Positions 54,901 through 60,924 of a stretch of DNA of 60,924 bases are shown piece after piece. Each line of letters starts with the position of its first letter. Position 1 is the first letter of the stretch. The translations under genes and the position numbers were made by a program. The notes under the pieces were generated by a model that saw nothing but the letters and a program-made list of their open reading frames with translations, was not told the origin of the DNA and made no database searches. Source of the DNA: Flavobacteriaceae bacterium CP2B (GTDB lineage: Bacteria > Bacteroidota > Bacteroidia > Flavobacteriales > Flavobacteriaceae); contig LXTR01000051.1 in the NCBI GenBank assembly GCA_001683825.1, positions 1-60,924 of the forward strand, written 5' to 3'.

Positions 54901-54957
54901 AAAAAAAGGCAAGCGACACACGCTGTTTTTACAGTGGGTGTCGCTTGCCTTTTTTTA
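54901..54957 (+). terminator. Leader hairpin of the virD4 operon
   Basis: AAAGGCAAGCGACAC and GTGTCGCTTGCCTTT with an inner GCTGT/ACAGT stem and seven T. It starts about 40 nt after the predicted start and ends 25 nt before ATG 54982. Confidence 0.8.
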
Positions 54958-54981
54958 TATGGAGAAAGGTGGAAAACGATA

Positions 54982-55368
54982 ATGAATTTACAATTTGCAT
55001 CAACAACGAATGGGGGAGTGCTCTCTGCAAGAGAAGCATTTACAAATCCAGAACTTGTCCTAAAACATATGACAGAAGAGGGGGCAACATTTAGTGTTTC
55101 TCTACAAGATATCCAAATCCCAGGTAAACTGAATTACTATTGGTATGATGTAATCATTGAGACAGCAACAAATAAAAAGATAGAAGTAAATATTGCGGTA
55201 CTTTCTCAGGAAGAATATAACCAGCTCTGTGAAAGAGATAGTATTGATTTATATTTAAAACAAACTGAAGACGCAGCGAAATTCTTTTTAGAAAAATCAA
55301 AGGGACTATTTCAACCAGAATTCAATAATCGCTTCACATTCCATCATAAAGCTCAATTATATCTGTAA
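54982..55368 (+). CDS. Unknown protein co-transcribed with virD4
   Basis: 128 residues, soluble and acidic (MNLQFASTTNGGVLSAREAF; GKLNYYWYDVIIETATNKKI). GGAGAAAGGTGG precedes ATG 54982; the frame from 54898 reads through the leader hairpin and is not credible. It ends 17 bp before virD4, suggesting a coupling-protein partner. No family recognised. Confidence 0.65.
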   Translation: MNLQFASTTNGGVLSAREAFTNPELVLKHMTEEGATFSVSLQDIQIPGKLNYYWYDVIIETATNKKIEVNIAVLSQEEYNQLCERDSIDLYLKQTEDAAKFFLEKSKGLFQPEFNNRFTFHHKAQLYL

Positions 55369-55385
55369 GAGGTAGGTGAGCCTAT

Positions 55386-58300
55386 ATGGAGACATTTAAA
55401 CAACGATTACCGTTATTTACTACAATCACCTTAATTAGTGGATTTATTCTTTCATTCGGATTCGGTTTAGTAAACTACATCAAGTTACTCTACTATGCAT
55501 TTGAACCACCTTCTTATCCTATAGAAATTACATATGTACCGCTTATTTTGATGTTCTTCTCTTTGCTATTAGGAGAATTTAGCTTTAGGTTTTATAGCCG
55601 TATTCCTGCTTTGCATGTAAAAAATGGGAAATTAATAATTTTGATTGTCTCTCATATTGCAGTTGATATTCAATTTTTATGGTTTGCAACTGCTCCAATC
55701 CATGCAAAGGTTATCCCGTATCTTACGGATAAATCAAAACATGTTAATTTTGGTGAGTATGAGGCCATAGGTCATGTTTTAACAGGGAATTTTCACACAC
55801 TCACTATGATTTTTGTCTTTTTACCTACAGTATTTATGATTTTATTTACACTTTGGTATAGTGGCCATATTGTTCGTTACCGAGAAGAAATATTAAAGTG
55901 GGTACAAAAATACGAATATAAAAATCACAAGTTACAAAAATGGTTTAATAGCCAAGAAGAACAAATATACCCTGACGTAGAAATTGGACCGCATATTGAG
56001 CATAAAGAGATGGTTCGTATTAAGGGGAAAGATAGAACGCTAAATGGAATCATTATTGGTCCAATCGGTTCTGGTAAAACATCAAGCTTAATTATTCCTA
56101 TGATAAATCAAGATTTACACTGGATGGTACGTTTTATAAATAAGTTTGAAACAGCCTATAAAAAGAATGATTATGATACAGAAGAAGTAAAAGGAACATT
56201 TTTAAATGGTGTGACTGTTATTGAACCGAGTAATGATTTATGTCAAAAAGTATTTAAATTGGTACAAGCACATAAGATCCCAGCAAGCTCGGTTTACTAC
56301 ATTGACCCAACCAATCCCGATACCAAAAATATAAACATTCTGCGTGGACCGGTAGATAAAGTAGCAGAGGTTTTCGCAATGGTTATTCAAGGTTTATCTG
56401 AATCTAACAATGCGTTCTTTGAACAAGCCCAGCGTAACCACCTTAAACAACATATCTATTTATTAAAGCTTCACAACCCGCAAAAAGATGTTACCTTCGA
56501 CGACTTAATTGAGATGTATGATGATGTAGAACGTGTTCACCGTATGCACAAACTATTAAAAATACAGGTCGAAAAGCTATATGATTTTGTTCAAACCGGA
56601 GCTGCTTCACGTGACCAAAAAAACGAATATAAGATTATAAAAGGAATTGAAGAGTGGTTTAATAATACGATTCGTGAAAAGATGGATTTTCAAGGTGAAC
56701 CAGCAGTTTATAAATCTGGAAAATACCGCGGACAACCGATGCATTATGACAGAGAAGAAGAATATGTAAAAGGTTTACGCAATATCTTAAAAGATTTAGC
56801 TTCAAACGTTTTAATACGACGTGTTTTATTTGGTAAATCCGATTTTGATTTCGATGTCCATTTGGAGCAAGGTGGCATTTTACTTGTAAATACTGCGAAA
56901 GGGGAATTAGCCGACCTTTCAAACGTATTAGGAAAATTTGTATTGCTAAGTATGCAGAATGCGGTATTCCGGAGAGAACCAAACGTCTCACCTTACCACC
57001 ACATAATAGTCGATGAGTTCCCAGATTATGTGGTGAAGCCGTTTAAAGAATTCCCTGCACAATCCCGTAAATATAAAGTAATTTTAACAATTGCTAGCCA
57101 AACGCTATCTCAATTAGCTCTCGACTTTACAGAACAATACATGTTTACTTTACTAGGTTCATTCCGTAACAAAATGATATTTGGAGATGTAACGCCATAT
57201 GATGCAAAAATTTTCTCTGACATGTTCGGTGAAAAAGAAGAATTTAAAGAGGCGGAATCCGAACAGGGTATTTCTCCTATGCAAGATAATCCTGTTAGTC
57301 GACTAGGATCAACCTACAAAAAAACAAAAGAAGTTGTTATGTCACCAGGGGATATCATGGCACAAGGTGCATTTATCTGTGCTGCTCGTATCGTACAAGA
57401 CAACCATGTGCAACCTGTCCAACAAATTACGAGTAACTTTGTACCAAAAGAAGAATTTTCTCAAGCTATTACACGGGTAGATGAAGAGATAGGACGATAT
57501 TGGGAAAATGAACGTCTTCGCCTTATTAATGAATCTATTGCAAAAGCAAATCCTATGAAGCATGTAGACGCAGAGAACATGAAAAAAGTTCAAACTTTGC
57601 CGCCTATACAAGAGGATGAGATGAAACAAAATAGCTCTGTAGAAACAACTGAAGAGCAACAGCACATTGTATCATTGGAAGATTATAAGGAACACAAGTC
57701 TCATAATGAAACCTTATCTAATGAACCTGCAACTATGAATCAGCAGGGAGATGTTGATGATGAAGCTGAAAATAAGTTGTATGAAGATATTAAGGAATTT
57801 ATTATTGAATCACAACAAGTCTCGCCATCTCTTCTGCAAAGAAAATTCAGGATTGGCTATATGAAAGCTATGCAATATATTGAGAAGTTAGAACAAAATC
57901 TAGTTGTAAGTTCTTACACAGGGGATAGTAATCGTAAAGTATTAATTTCAAATAATAGTAGAATAACAGAAGAAACAAGTATTAATACTACTCATTCATC
58001 TGACAATACTATTTCACAGGAAGTGGCGATTCCAAGCGAAGACAAAGGAACCGTACAAGAGGAAACACATATAGAAAGTGTAAGCACTGCAATAACTGAA
58101 CCAGTCATAAACGAAGTAATAGAGGAAGTCATAGATATAGAATCACCCCTAATGGATGAATGCCATGAAATAAACATGGAGGTATCCGAACTAAACAAAG
58201 AATTGTCTATTACTATGCTAAAGCAAGATTGGAATACGGATTCCATCATTCATTCCAGGATTCCTGATGAGACTGAACCACTGTTTGAAGAATTCCCATC

Positions 58301-58715
58301 TGATGGACTTCCCGTTACAATGATAGGAACTGCAGAAACAAGTATAGAATCTACTTCAATTCCCGTTACAATAACAGAGCCGGAAGAAACACATGTAGAA
58401 ATCAACACGATTCCCATTGAAGAAACGCTTAATCATACCGAAGAAAACAAGCTAGATGAAGATGTAGCAAAAGTGTACGAATCTATTAGTATTACGGTTC
58501 AAGAAAACTTAGAAAAAAATAGAGAAGATCATTTGAAAAATGATGTGAAGCAACCAGAATATAAACCTATGAGTTACAAAGAACGCCAGGAGCACTTAAA
58601 ATATCAGCAAAAAAATAAAAATAACAAATCGCAGTCGCTGGTTAATAATATTGAGAAACCTAAGCAAAAAACATCGAACGTAATGAGTAAAGAATTGAAC
58701 AATTTCTTTGATTAA
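55386..58715 (+). CDS. virD4: VirD4/TraG coupling protein with FtsK-gamma-like domain
   Basis: 1109 residues. Three to four N-terminal helices, Walker A GPIGSGKTSSL at ~224, Walker B HHIIVDEFPDY at ~538 and the TraG/TraD C-terminal ATPase block (SRKYKVILTIASQTLSQL). At about 795-855 lies an FtsK-gamma-like winged helix (LYEDIKEFIIESQQVSPSLL, QRKFRIGYMKAMQYIEKLEQ). A long acidic, Thr/Glu-rich, probably disordered tail follows. It links the DNA substrate to the T4SS channel. RBS GAGGTAGGTGAG. Confidence 0.9.
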   Translation: METFKQRLPLFTTITLISGFILSFGFGLVNYIKLLYYAFEPPSYPIEITYVPLILMFFSLLLGEFSFRFYSRIPALHVKNGKLIILIVSHIAVDIQFLWFATAPIHAKVIPYLTDKSKHVNFGEYEAIGHVLTGNFHTLTMIFVFLPTVFMILFTLWYSGHIVRYREEILKWVQKYEYKNHKLQKWFNSQEEQIYPDVEIGPHIEHKEMVRIKGKDRTLNGIIIGPIGSGKTSSLIIPMINQDLHWMVRFINKFETAYKKNDYDTEEVKGTFLNGVTVIEPSNDLCQKVFKLVQAHKIPASSVYYIDPTNPDTKNINILRGPVDKVAEVFAMVIQGLSESNNAFFEQAQRNHLKQHIYLLKLHNPQKDVTFDDLIEMYDDVERVHRMHKLLKIQVEKLYDFVQTGAASRDQKNEYKIIKGIEEWFNNTIREKMDFQGEPAVYKSGKYRGQPMHYDREEEYVKGLRNILKDLASNVLIRRVLFGKSDFDFDVHLEQGGILLVNTAKGELADLSNVLGKFVLLSMQNAVFRREPNVSPYHHIIVDEFPDYVVKPFKEFPAQSRKYKVILTIASQTLSQLALDFTEQYMFTLLGSFRNKMIFGDVTPYDAKIFSDMFGEKEEFKEAESEQGISPMQDNPVSRLGSTYKKTKEVVMSPGDIMAQGAFICAARIVQDNHVQPVQQITSNFVPKEEFSQAITRVDEEIGRYWENERLRLINESIAKANPMKHVDAENMKKVQTLPPIQEDEMKQNSSVETTEEQQHIVSLEDYKEHKSHNETLSNEPATMNQQGDVDDEAENKLYEDIKEFIIESQQVSPSLLQRKFRIGYMKAMQYIEKLEQNLVVSSYTGDSNRKVLISNNSRITEETSINTTHSSDNTISQEVAIPSEDKGTVQEETHIESVSTAITEPVINEVIEEVIDIESPLMDECHEINMEVSELNKELSITMLKQDWNTDSIIHSRIPDETEPLFEEFPSDGLPVTMIGTAETSIESTSIPVTITEPEETHVEINTIPIEETLNHTEENKLDEDVAKVYESISITVQENLEKNREDHLKNDVKQPEYKPMSYKERQEHLKYQQKNKNNKSQSLVNNIEKPKQKTSNVMSKELNNFFD

Positions 58716-58746
58716 TAGTTGGTAAGCCTCAAATTAAATCTAGTAA

Positions 58747-58784
58747 GAGTATTTGCCAGCATTTCGGAAAAAAACCACGCTAAG
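58747..58784 (+). repeat. Left 38-bp Tn3-type terminal repeat
   Basis: Contains GCCAGCATTTCGGAAAAAAA and ends CACGCTAAG, very close to the Tn4430 end. The outer 7 bases diverge from GGGGTAC. It begins 31 bp after the virD4 stop. Confidence 0.75.
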
Positions 58785-58790
58785 CAAAAA

Positions 58791-58823
58791 AATAAGCTGT
58801 TCAGATGGACAGCTTATTTACAT
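58791..58823 (+). terminator. Terminator inside the left end of the Tn3-type element
   Basis: AAATAAGCTGT and ACAGCTTATTT around an 8-base loop. Confidence 0.65.
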
Positions 58824-58879
58824 AATTATCGTTATTGGAAGTTATCGGAAAAACTTCTTCTTTTGAGAAGGTTACTGTT

Positions 58880-59068
58880 TTAACCTCTTGCTTTGTAAAT
58901 CTTGTCTGCTCTATTTACGCTAAGGAACGTCAGAACACTTGTAAGAACAATAAGTACTAACCAATAGTCGCTTCCTTTTACAGCTAAAACAACTGATAGT
59001 ATTGATAGTAATATTGCAAGTACGAAACCCGACATGGTTTTTGAATCCTTTAACATTAACCAATTCAT
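58880..59068 (-). CDS. Small two-helix membrane protein (62 aa)
   Basis: 62 residues with two hydrophobic helices (GFVLAILLSILSVVLAV; YWLVLIVLTSVLTFLSV) and a basic tail. GGGGGAG precedes ATG 59068. Third gene of a small minus-strand cluster with an HTH regulator inside the Tn3-type element. Unknown function. Confidence 0.6.
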   Translation of the reverse strand: MNWLMLKDSKTMSGFVLAILLSILSVVLAVKGSDYWLVLIVLTSVLTFLSVNRADKIYKARG

Positions 59069-59190
59069 TTTTTCTCCCCCTTTTTTTAATTGTACCATTC
59101 AAGGATAACAGTTTGTTTGGATTTTTGGATGTATATAATATTCATGGTTGGTTAACATAACGTCCTATTCTCAGAAGTTACTTTTTCCTT

Positions 59191-59517
59191 TTACTTTGTA
59201 AGTAATCCAATAACAGTTATAACAATTAAGATAACTACCCATATAATAAAATGTTTGTTTCTTTTTACAAATTTTATTGTTGTATCAGAGTCATCTGTTT
59301 CTTCAAAGCGTTCTATTTTTCTTTTTTGTACAACGAGTGTCCAAAAATACACTGCATTCCCTATTGATAAAATCAAAAAAGCATTTCCTAAATGACCATT
59401 TCTAAAGTTATCGTATAACGACCAAATGAGTAATAAAACAGTATAGACCATGAACCCATTTTTACTGGCTTTTGCTACATGATGTTTTTCCATTTCGTCT
59501 TGCTTTTGTATCCACAT
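59191..59517 (-). CDS. Three-helix membrane protein (108 aa)
   Basis: 108 residues: charged N-terminus (QKQDEMEKHHVAKASKNG), three hydrophobic helices and a basic loop. This protein type commonly follows an Xre-family gene in Bacillus, as here. AAGGAG precedes ATG 59517; 26 bp after the HTH gene. Confidence 0.6.
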   Translation of the reverse strand: MWIQKQDEMEKHHVAKASKNGFMVYTVLLLIWSLYDNFRNGHLGNAFLILSIGNAVYFWTLVVQKRKIERFEETDDSDTTIKFVKRNKHFIIWVVILIVITVIGLLTK

Positions 59518-59543
59518 TATTCTTTTACTCCTTTATTTCAAGA

Positions 59544-59744
59544 TTATTCAAGTGTAAAAATGTCCTCCATTTTTAGATTAAAGTAATGAGCTATTTTCAA
59601 TGCTAATTCTAAACTTGGATTATAGTGATTGTTTTCAATGGCTACAATCGTTTGTCTTGTAACTTGTAAGTCCTTTGCCATCTGTACTTGTGTAATTTCA
59701 TGTTGTACTCGTAGTTCCTTAATTTTATTTTTTACAGTCATCAT
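59544..59744 (-). CDS. Xre/Cro-type HTH regulator
   Basis: 66 residues forming a single HTH_3 domain (IKELRVQHEITQVQMAKDLQ, TRQTIVAIENNHYNPSLELA) and a short dimer-type tail (FNLKMEDIFTLE). AGGTGAA precedes two adjacent ATGs. It probably controls the membrane-protein genes downstream. Confidence 0.85.
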   Translation of the reverse strand: MMTVKNKIKELRVQHEITQVQMAKDLQVTRQTIVAIENNHYNPSLELALKIAHYFNLKMEDIFTLE

Positions 59745-60072
59745 TTCACCTGCAATGTAAAGATATCTTTACTAATAGATTATATAAAAACAGTATAAAT
59801 GTAAAGATATATTTACACCTTATCTTGGAAAATACAAAACCCAAAGCATATTTTAATTACTTTGGGGTAATGAATATCCTATACAGGTTAAGTTAACATA
59901 ACGCATCATTATCGGTAGCAAAGAAAAAGGAGGGAACCCTACTCTCACAAGGGAACCTTCTTTTTTGTTCTATGGAGCTATAAATTTTTTTATACATTCC
60001 TATTCTAGCGCGGTTTTAGGGTTCTTGTTTGTTACTGGATTTGCCGAAAAACTGTATAAAATCTTGTATACT

Positions 60073-60110
60073 CTTAGCTTAGGGGTTTTCCGAAATGCTG
60101 GCAGTACCCC
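60073..60110 (-). repeat. Right 38-bp Tn3-type terminal repeat
   Basis: Read inward it begins GGGGTACTGCCAGCATTTCG and ends GCTAAG. It is immediately abutted, with at most one shared base, by the IS231-type end. Confidence 0.75.
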
Positions 60111-60305
60111 ATGCCCATCAACTTAATATTTTGAAGTATCCCCCAAATGAAAAAATTGCACTTTTAAAGGTAAATATAGAATTAGAATATAAATTATCAA
60201 GAAATAATAATTAGTAAAGTAGAAGATTTCAATAAAAATTGGTAAAATAATAAGCAAGTATTGAAATTAGAAATAGGACTGTGTTAAAAAAGGAGATTCT
60301 ATACT

Positions 60306-60488
60306 ATGGAGCAAATTATTTTAAACAATAAGAACGGATCTACAGAGATATATTATAAATTATTCTCTATGTTATCTTTGTTAACTTTTCATAAGATCAC
60401 ATCCATTGAAAAGAAAAAGAAAAACCTTAAGCTTTCCCTTGAAAACGAATTGAAAAATTTAACGAAAAATAATCCTTATAAATTATAA
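60306..60488 (+). CDS. 60-aa passenger-type ORF in the IS231-type element
   Basis: AAAGGAG precedes the ATG. The peptide is Lys/Asn/Leu-rich (MEQIILNNKNGSTEIYYKLF) and helical. No family recognised. It lies between the IS end and transposase, so it may be carried as a passenger, as in modular IS231/MIC elements. Confidence 0.45.
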   Translation: MEQIILNNKNGSTEIYYKLFSMLSLLTFHKITSIEKKKKNLKLSLENELKNLTKNNPYKL

Positions 60489-60560
60489 TACGTTTCCCCA
60501 AAGATTAAACTCTATAAAGGATTTTATTAAACCAATATAATCTCATATTAATTCGACCCT

Positions 60561-60609
60561 AAAAACGCTATTCTTTTTGTAGAAATATACAGAAAGGGTG
60601 GCGTTTTTT
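60561..60609 (+). promoter_or_regulatory. Hairpin covering the transposase ribosome site
   Basis: AAAAACGC pairs with GCGTTTTTT and an inner CTTT/AAAG stem includes the AGAAAGGGTGG ribosome site just before ATG 60610. It would block translation of read-through transcripts from outside the element. Confidence 0.55.
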
Positions 60610-60924
60610 ATGAATCTTTCGATTCAAAGTGAACTACAATTATTTGCTGAAGAGTTATATCAACATCTTACTCCCTCATTTTTAGAGAATCTGGCTAAAG
60701 AACTAATTTTTGTAAAACGGAAGCGTAAATTTTCAGGAAATGATTTAGCTATTATCTGTTTCTGGATTAGTCAACATGTCGCGAGTGATTCTTTAGTTCG
60801 ACTGTGTAGTCAACTTCATGCTATTACAGGAACTCTTATGAGTCCAGAAGGGCTCAATAAACGTTTCAATAAAAAAGCTGTTTGCTTGTTAAAACATATT
60901 TTCTCTGCATTATTAAAAAATAAA
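60610..60924 (+). CDS. IS231-type transposase, partial (first 105 codons)
   Basis: The N-terminal 105 residues ([60 protein letters not shown]) match the IS4-family IS231 transposase N-terminus. The DDE catalytic region lies outside the window. Confidence 0.9.
   Translation, partial: MNLSIQSELQLFAEELYQHLTPSFLENLAKELIFVKRKRKFSGNDLAIICFWISQHVASDSLVRLCSQLHAITGTLMSPEGLNKRFNKKAVCLLKHIFSALLKNK

Larger units (their letters stand above)
58747..60110. mobile_element. 1364-bp element bounded by 38-bp Tn3-type inverted repeats
   Basis: Left repeat 58747-58784 and right repeat 60073-60110 share GCCAGCATTTCGGAAAA and both end TAAG at their inner edge, the Tn4430-type terminal-repeat pattern; 28 of 38 positions agree. 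No transposase or resolvase lies inside, only an HTH gene and two small membrane-protein genes. No 5-bp target duplication is seen. It may be a non-autonomous Tn3-derived cassette or a deletion remnant. Confidence 0.65.
60110..60924 (+). mobile_element. IS231-type element (IS4 family), right part outside window
   Basis: CATGCCCATCAACTTAA at 60110 matches the IS231 terminal repeat. The transposase starts 500 bp inside, further than in simple IS231 copies, with a passenger-type ORF between. IS231A is known to prefer Tn4430 ends as target, as seen here. Confidence 0.75.

Noticed and set aside
23122-54957. Assignment of the leader hairpins to a known riboswitch, T-box or ConAn system
   Set aside because: None of the conserved cores (T-box sequence, GEMM-type motifs) is present, and no recognisable antiterminator gene was found, so only a hypothesis is offered.
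54898-54981. N-terminal extension of the 128-aa gene
   Set aside because: The extra codons are the leader hairpin itself; the ribosome site GGAGAAAGGTGG points to ATG 54982.
59152-59901. Repeated GTTAACATAACG at about 59153 and 59890, similar words near 1795 and 49786
   Set aside because: Short AT-rich word without constant context; not enough to call a recombination site.
1-60924. CRISPR arrays, tRNA and rRNA genes
   Set aside because: No regularly spaced direct repeats and no cloverleaf or rRNA-like segments were seen.

Overview
The window is AT-rich DNA from a large conjugative plasmid of the Bacillus cereus group (B. cereus, B. thuringiensis or B. anthracis-like). The evidence is a type III TubR/TubZ partition module with a divergent TubY-like gene, a Gram-positive type IV secretion system (T4SS), two S-layer-homology (SLH) proteins, IS231-type and Tn4430-like transposon ends, and GGAGG ribosome sites throughout. 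The backbone resembles the pXO1/pBtoxis type. No toxin genes, rRNA, tRNA or CRISPR array are visible.

Layout. 1-8.2 kb is an eroded accessory region: an internally deleted IS3-family relic, a PAP2 phosphatase, an SLH/coiled-coil protein, a broken replication-type gene and a broken Fur-linked NEAT heme-binding gene. 8.2-12.4 kb holds small membrane/redox genes (thioredoxin-like, DUF418, CPBP protease, DUF2325). 12.4-23.3 kb (minus strand) is the conjugation operon: VirB2-like pilin, PrgI/VirB3-like, a split VirB4 (N-terminal domain and ATPase as separate genes), a VirB6-like protein with a huge soluble tail, and a three-domain wall hydrolase interrupted by an in-frame stop. 23.3-27.9 kb carries an Rpn-type nuclease, a primase/Toprim protein and unknown genes. 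27.9-38.5 kb (minus) is one Tad-type pilus operon (cpaB, tadZ, tadA, tadB, tadC, two flp-like pilins, prepilin peptidase) that also contains two WxL surface proteins and a WxL-interacting (DUF916/DUF3324) protein. 38.6-39.1 kb holds a 61-aa peptide gene with features of a type I toxin. 39.1-46.9 kb (minus) has a large secreted protein, an SLH protein and a second Tad-like operon with a MinD-fold protein lacking its P-loop lysine. 46.9-53.1 kb is the maintenance region: a candidate replication protein, repeat-rich DNA, tubY, a candidate centromere, tubR and tubZ. 53.1-58.7 kb (plus) carries a replication-relaxation family protein and a VirD4 coupling protein fused to an FtsK-gamma-like winged helix. 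58.7-60.9 kb is a 1364-bp element with 38-bp Tn3-type ends, abutted by an IS231-type element that runs off the window.

How it fits together. VirD4, the Replic_Relax protein and the T4SS operon would move DNA. The Tad pilus with WxL and SLH proteins would decorate or bridge the cell surface. TubRZ/TubY and the candidate Rep would keep the plasmid.

Two cross-cutting observations matter most. (1) Many operons have a terminator-like hairpin lying between a recognisable promoter and the first ribosome site, several sharing GGACACACC/GGTGTGTCC arms and starting about 50 nt after the predicted transcription start. This suggests a plasmid-wide conditional antitermination scheme. (2) At least six genes are broken by a one-base change in a poly-A tract, usually one A too few, so these pseudogenes may be sequencing artefacts.
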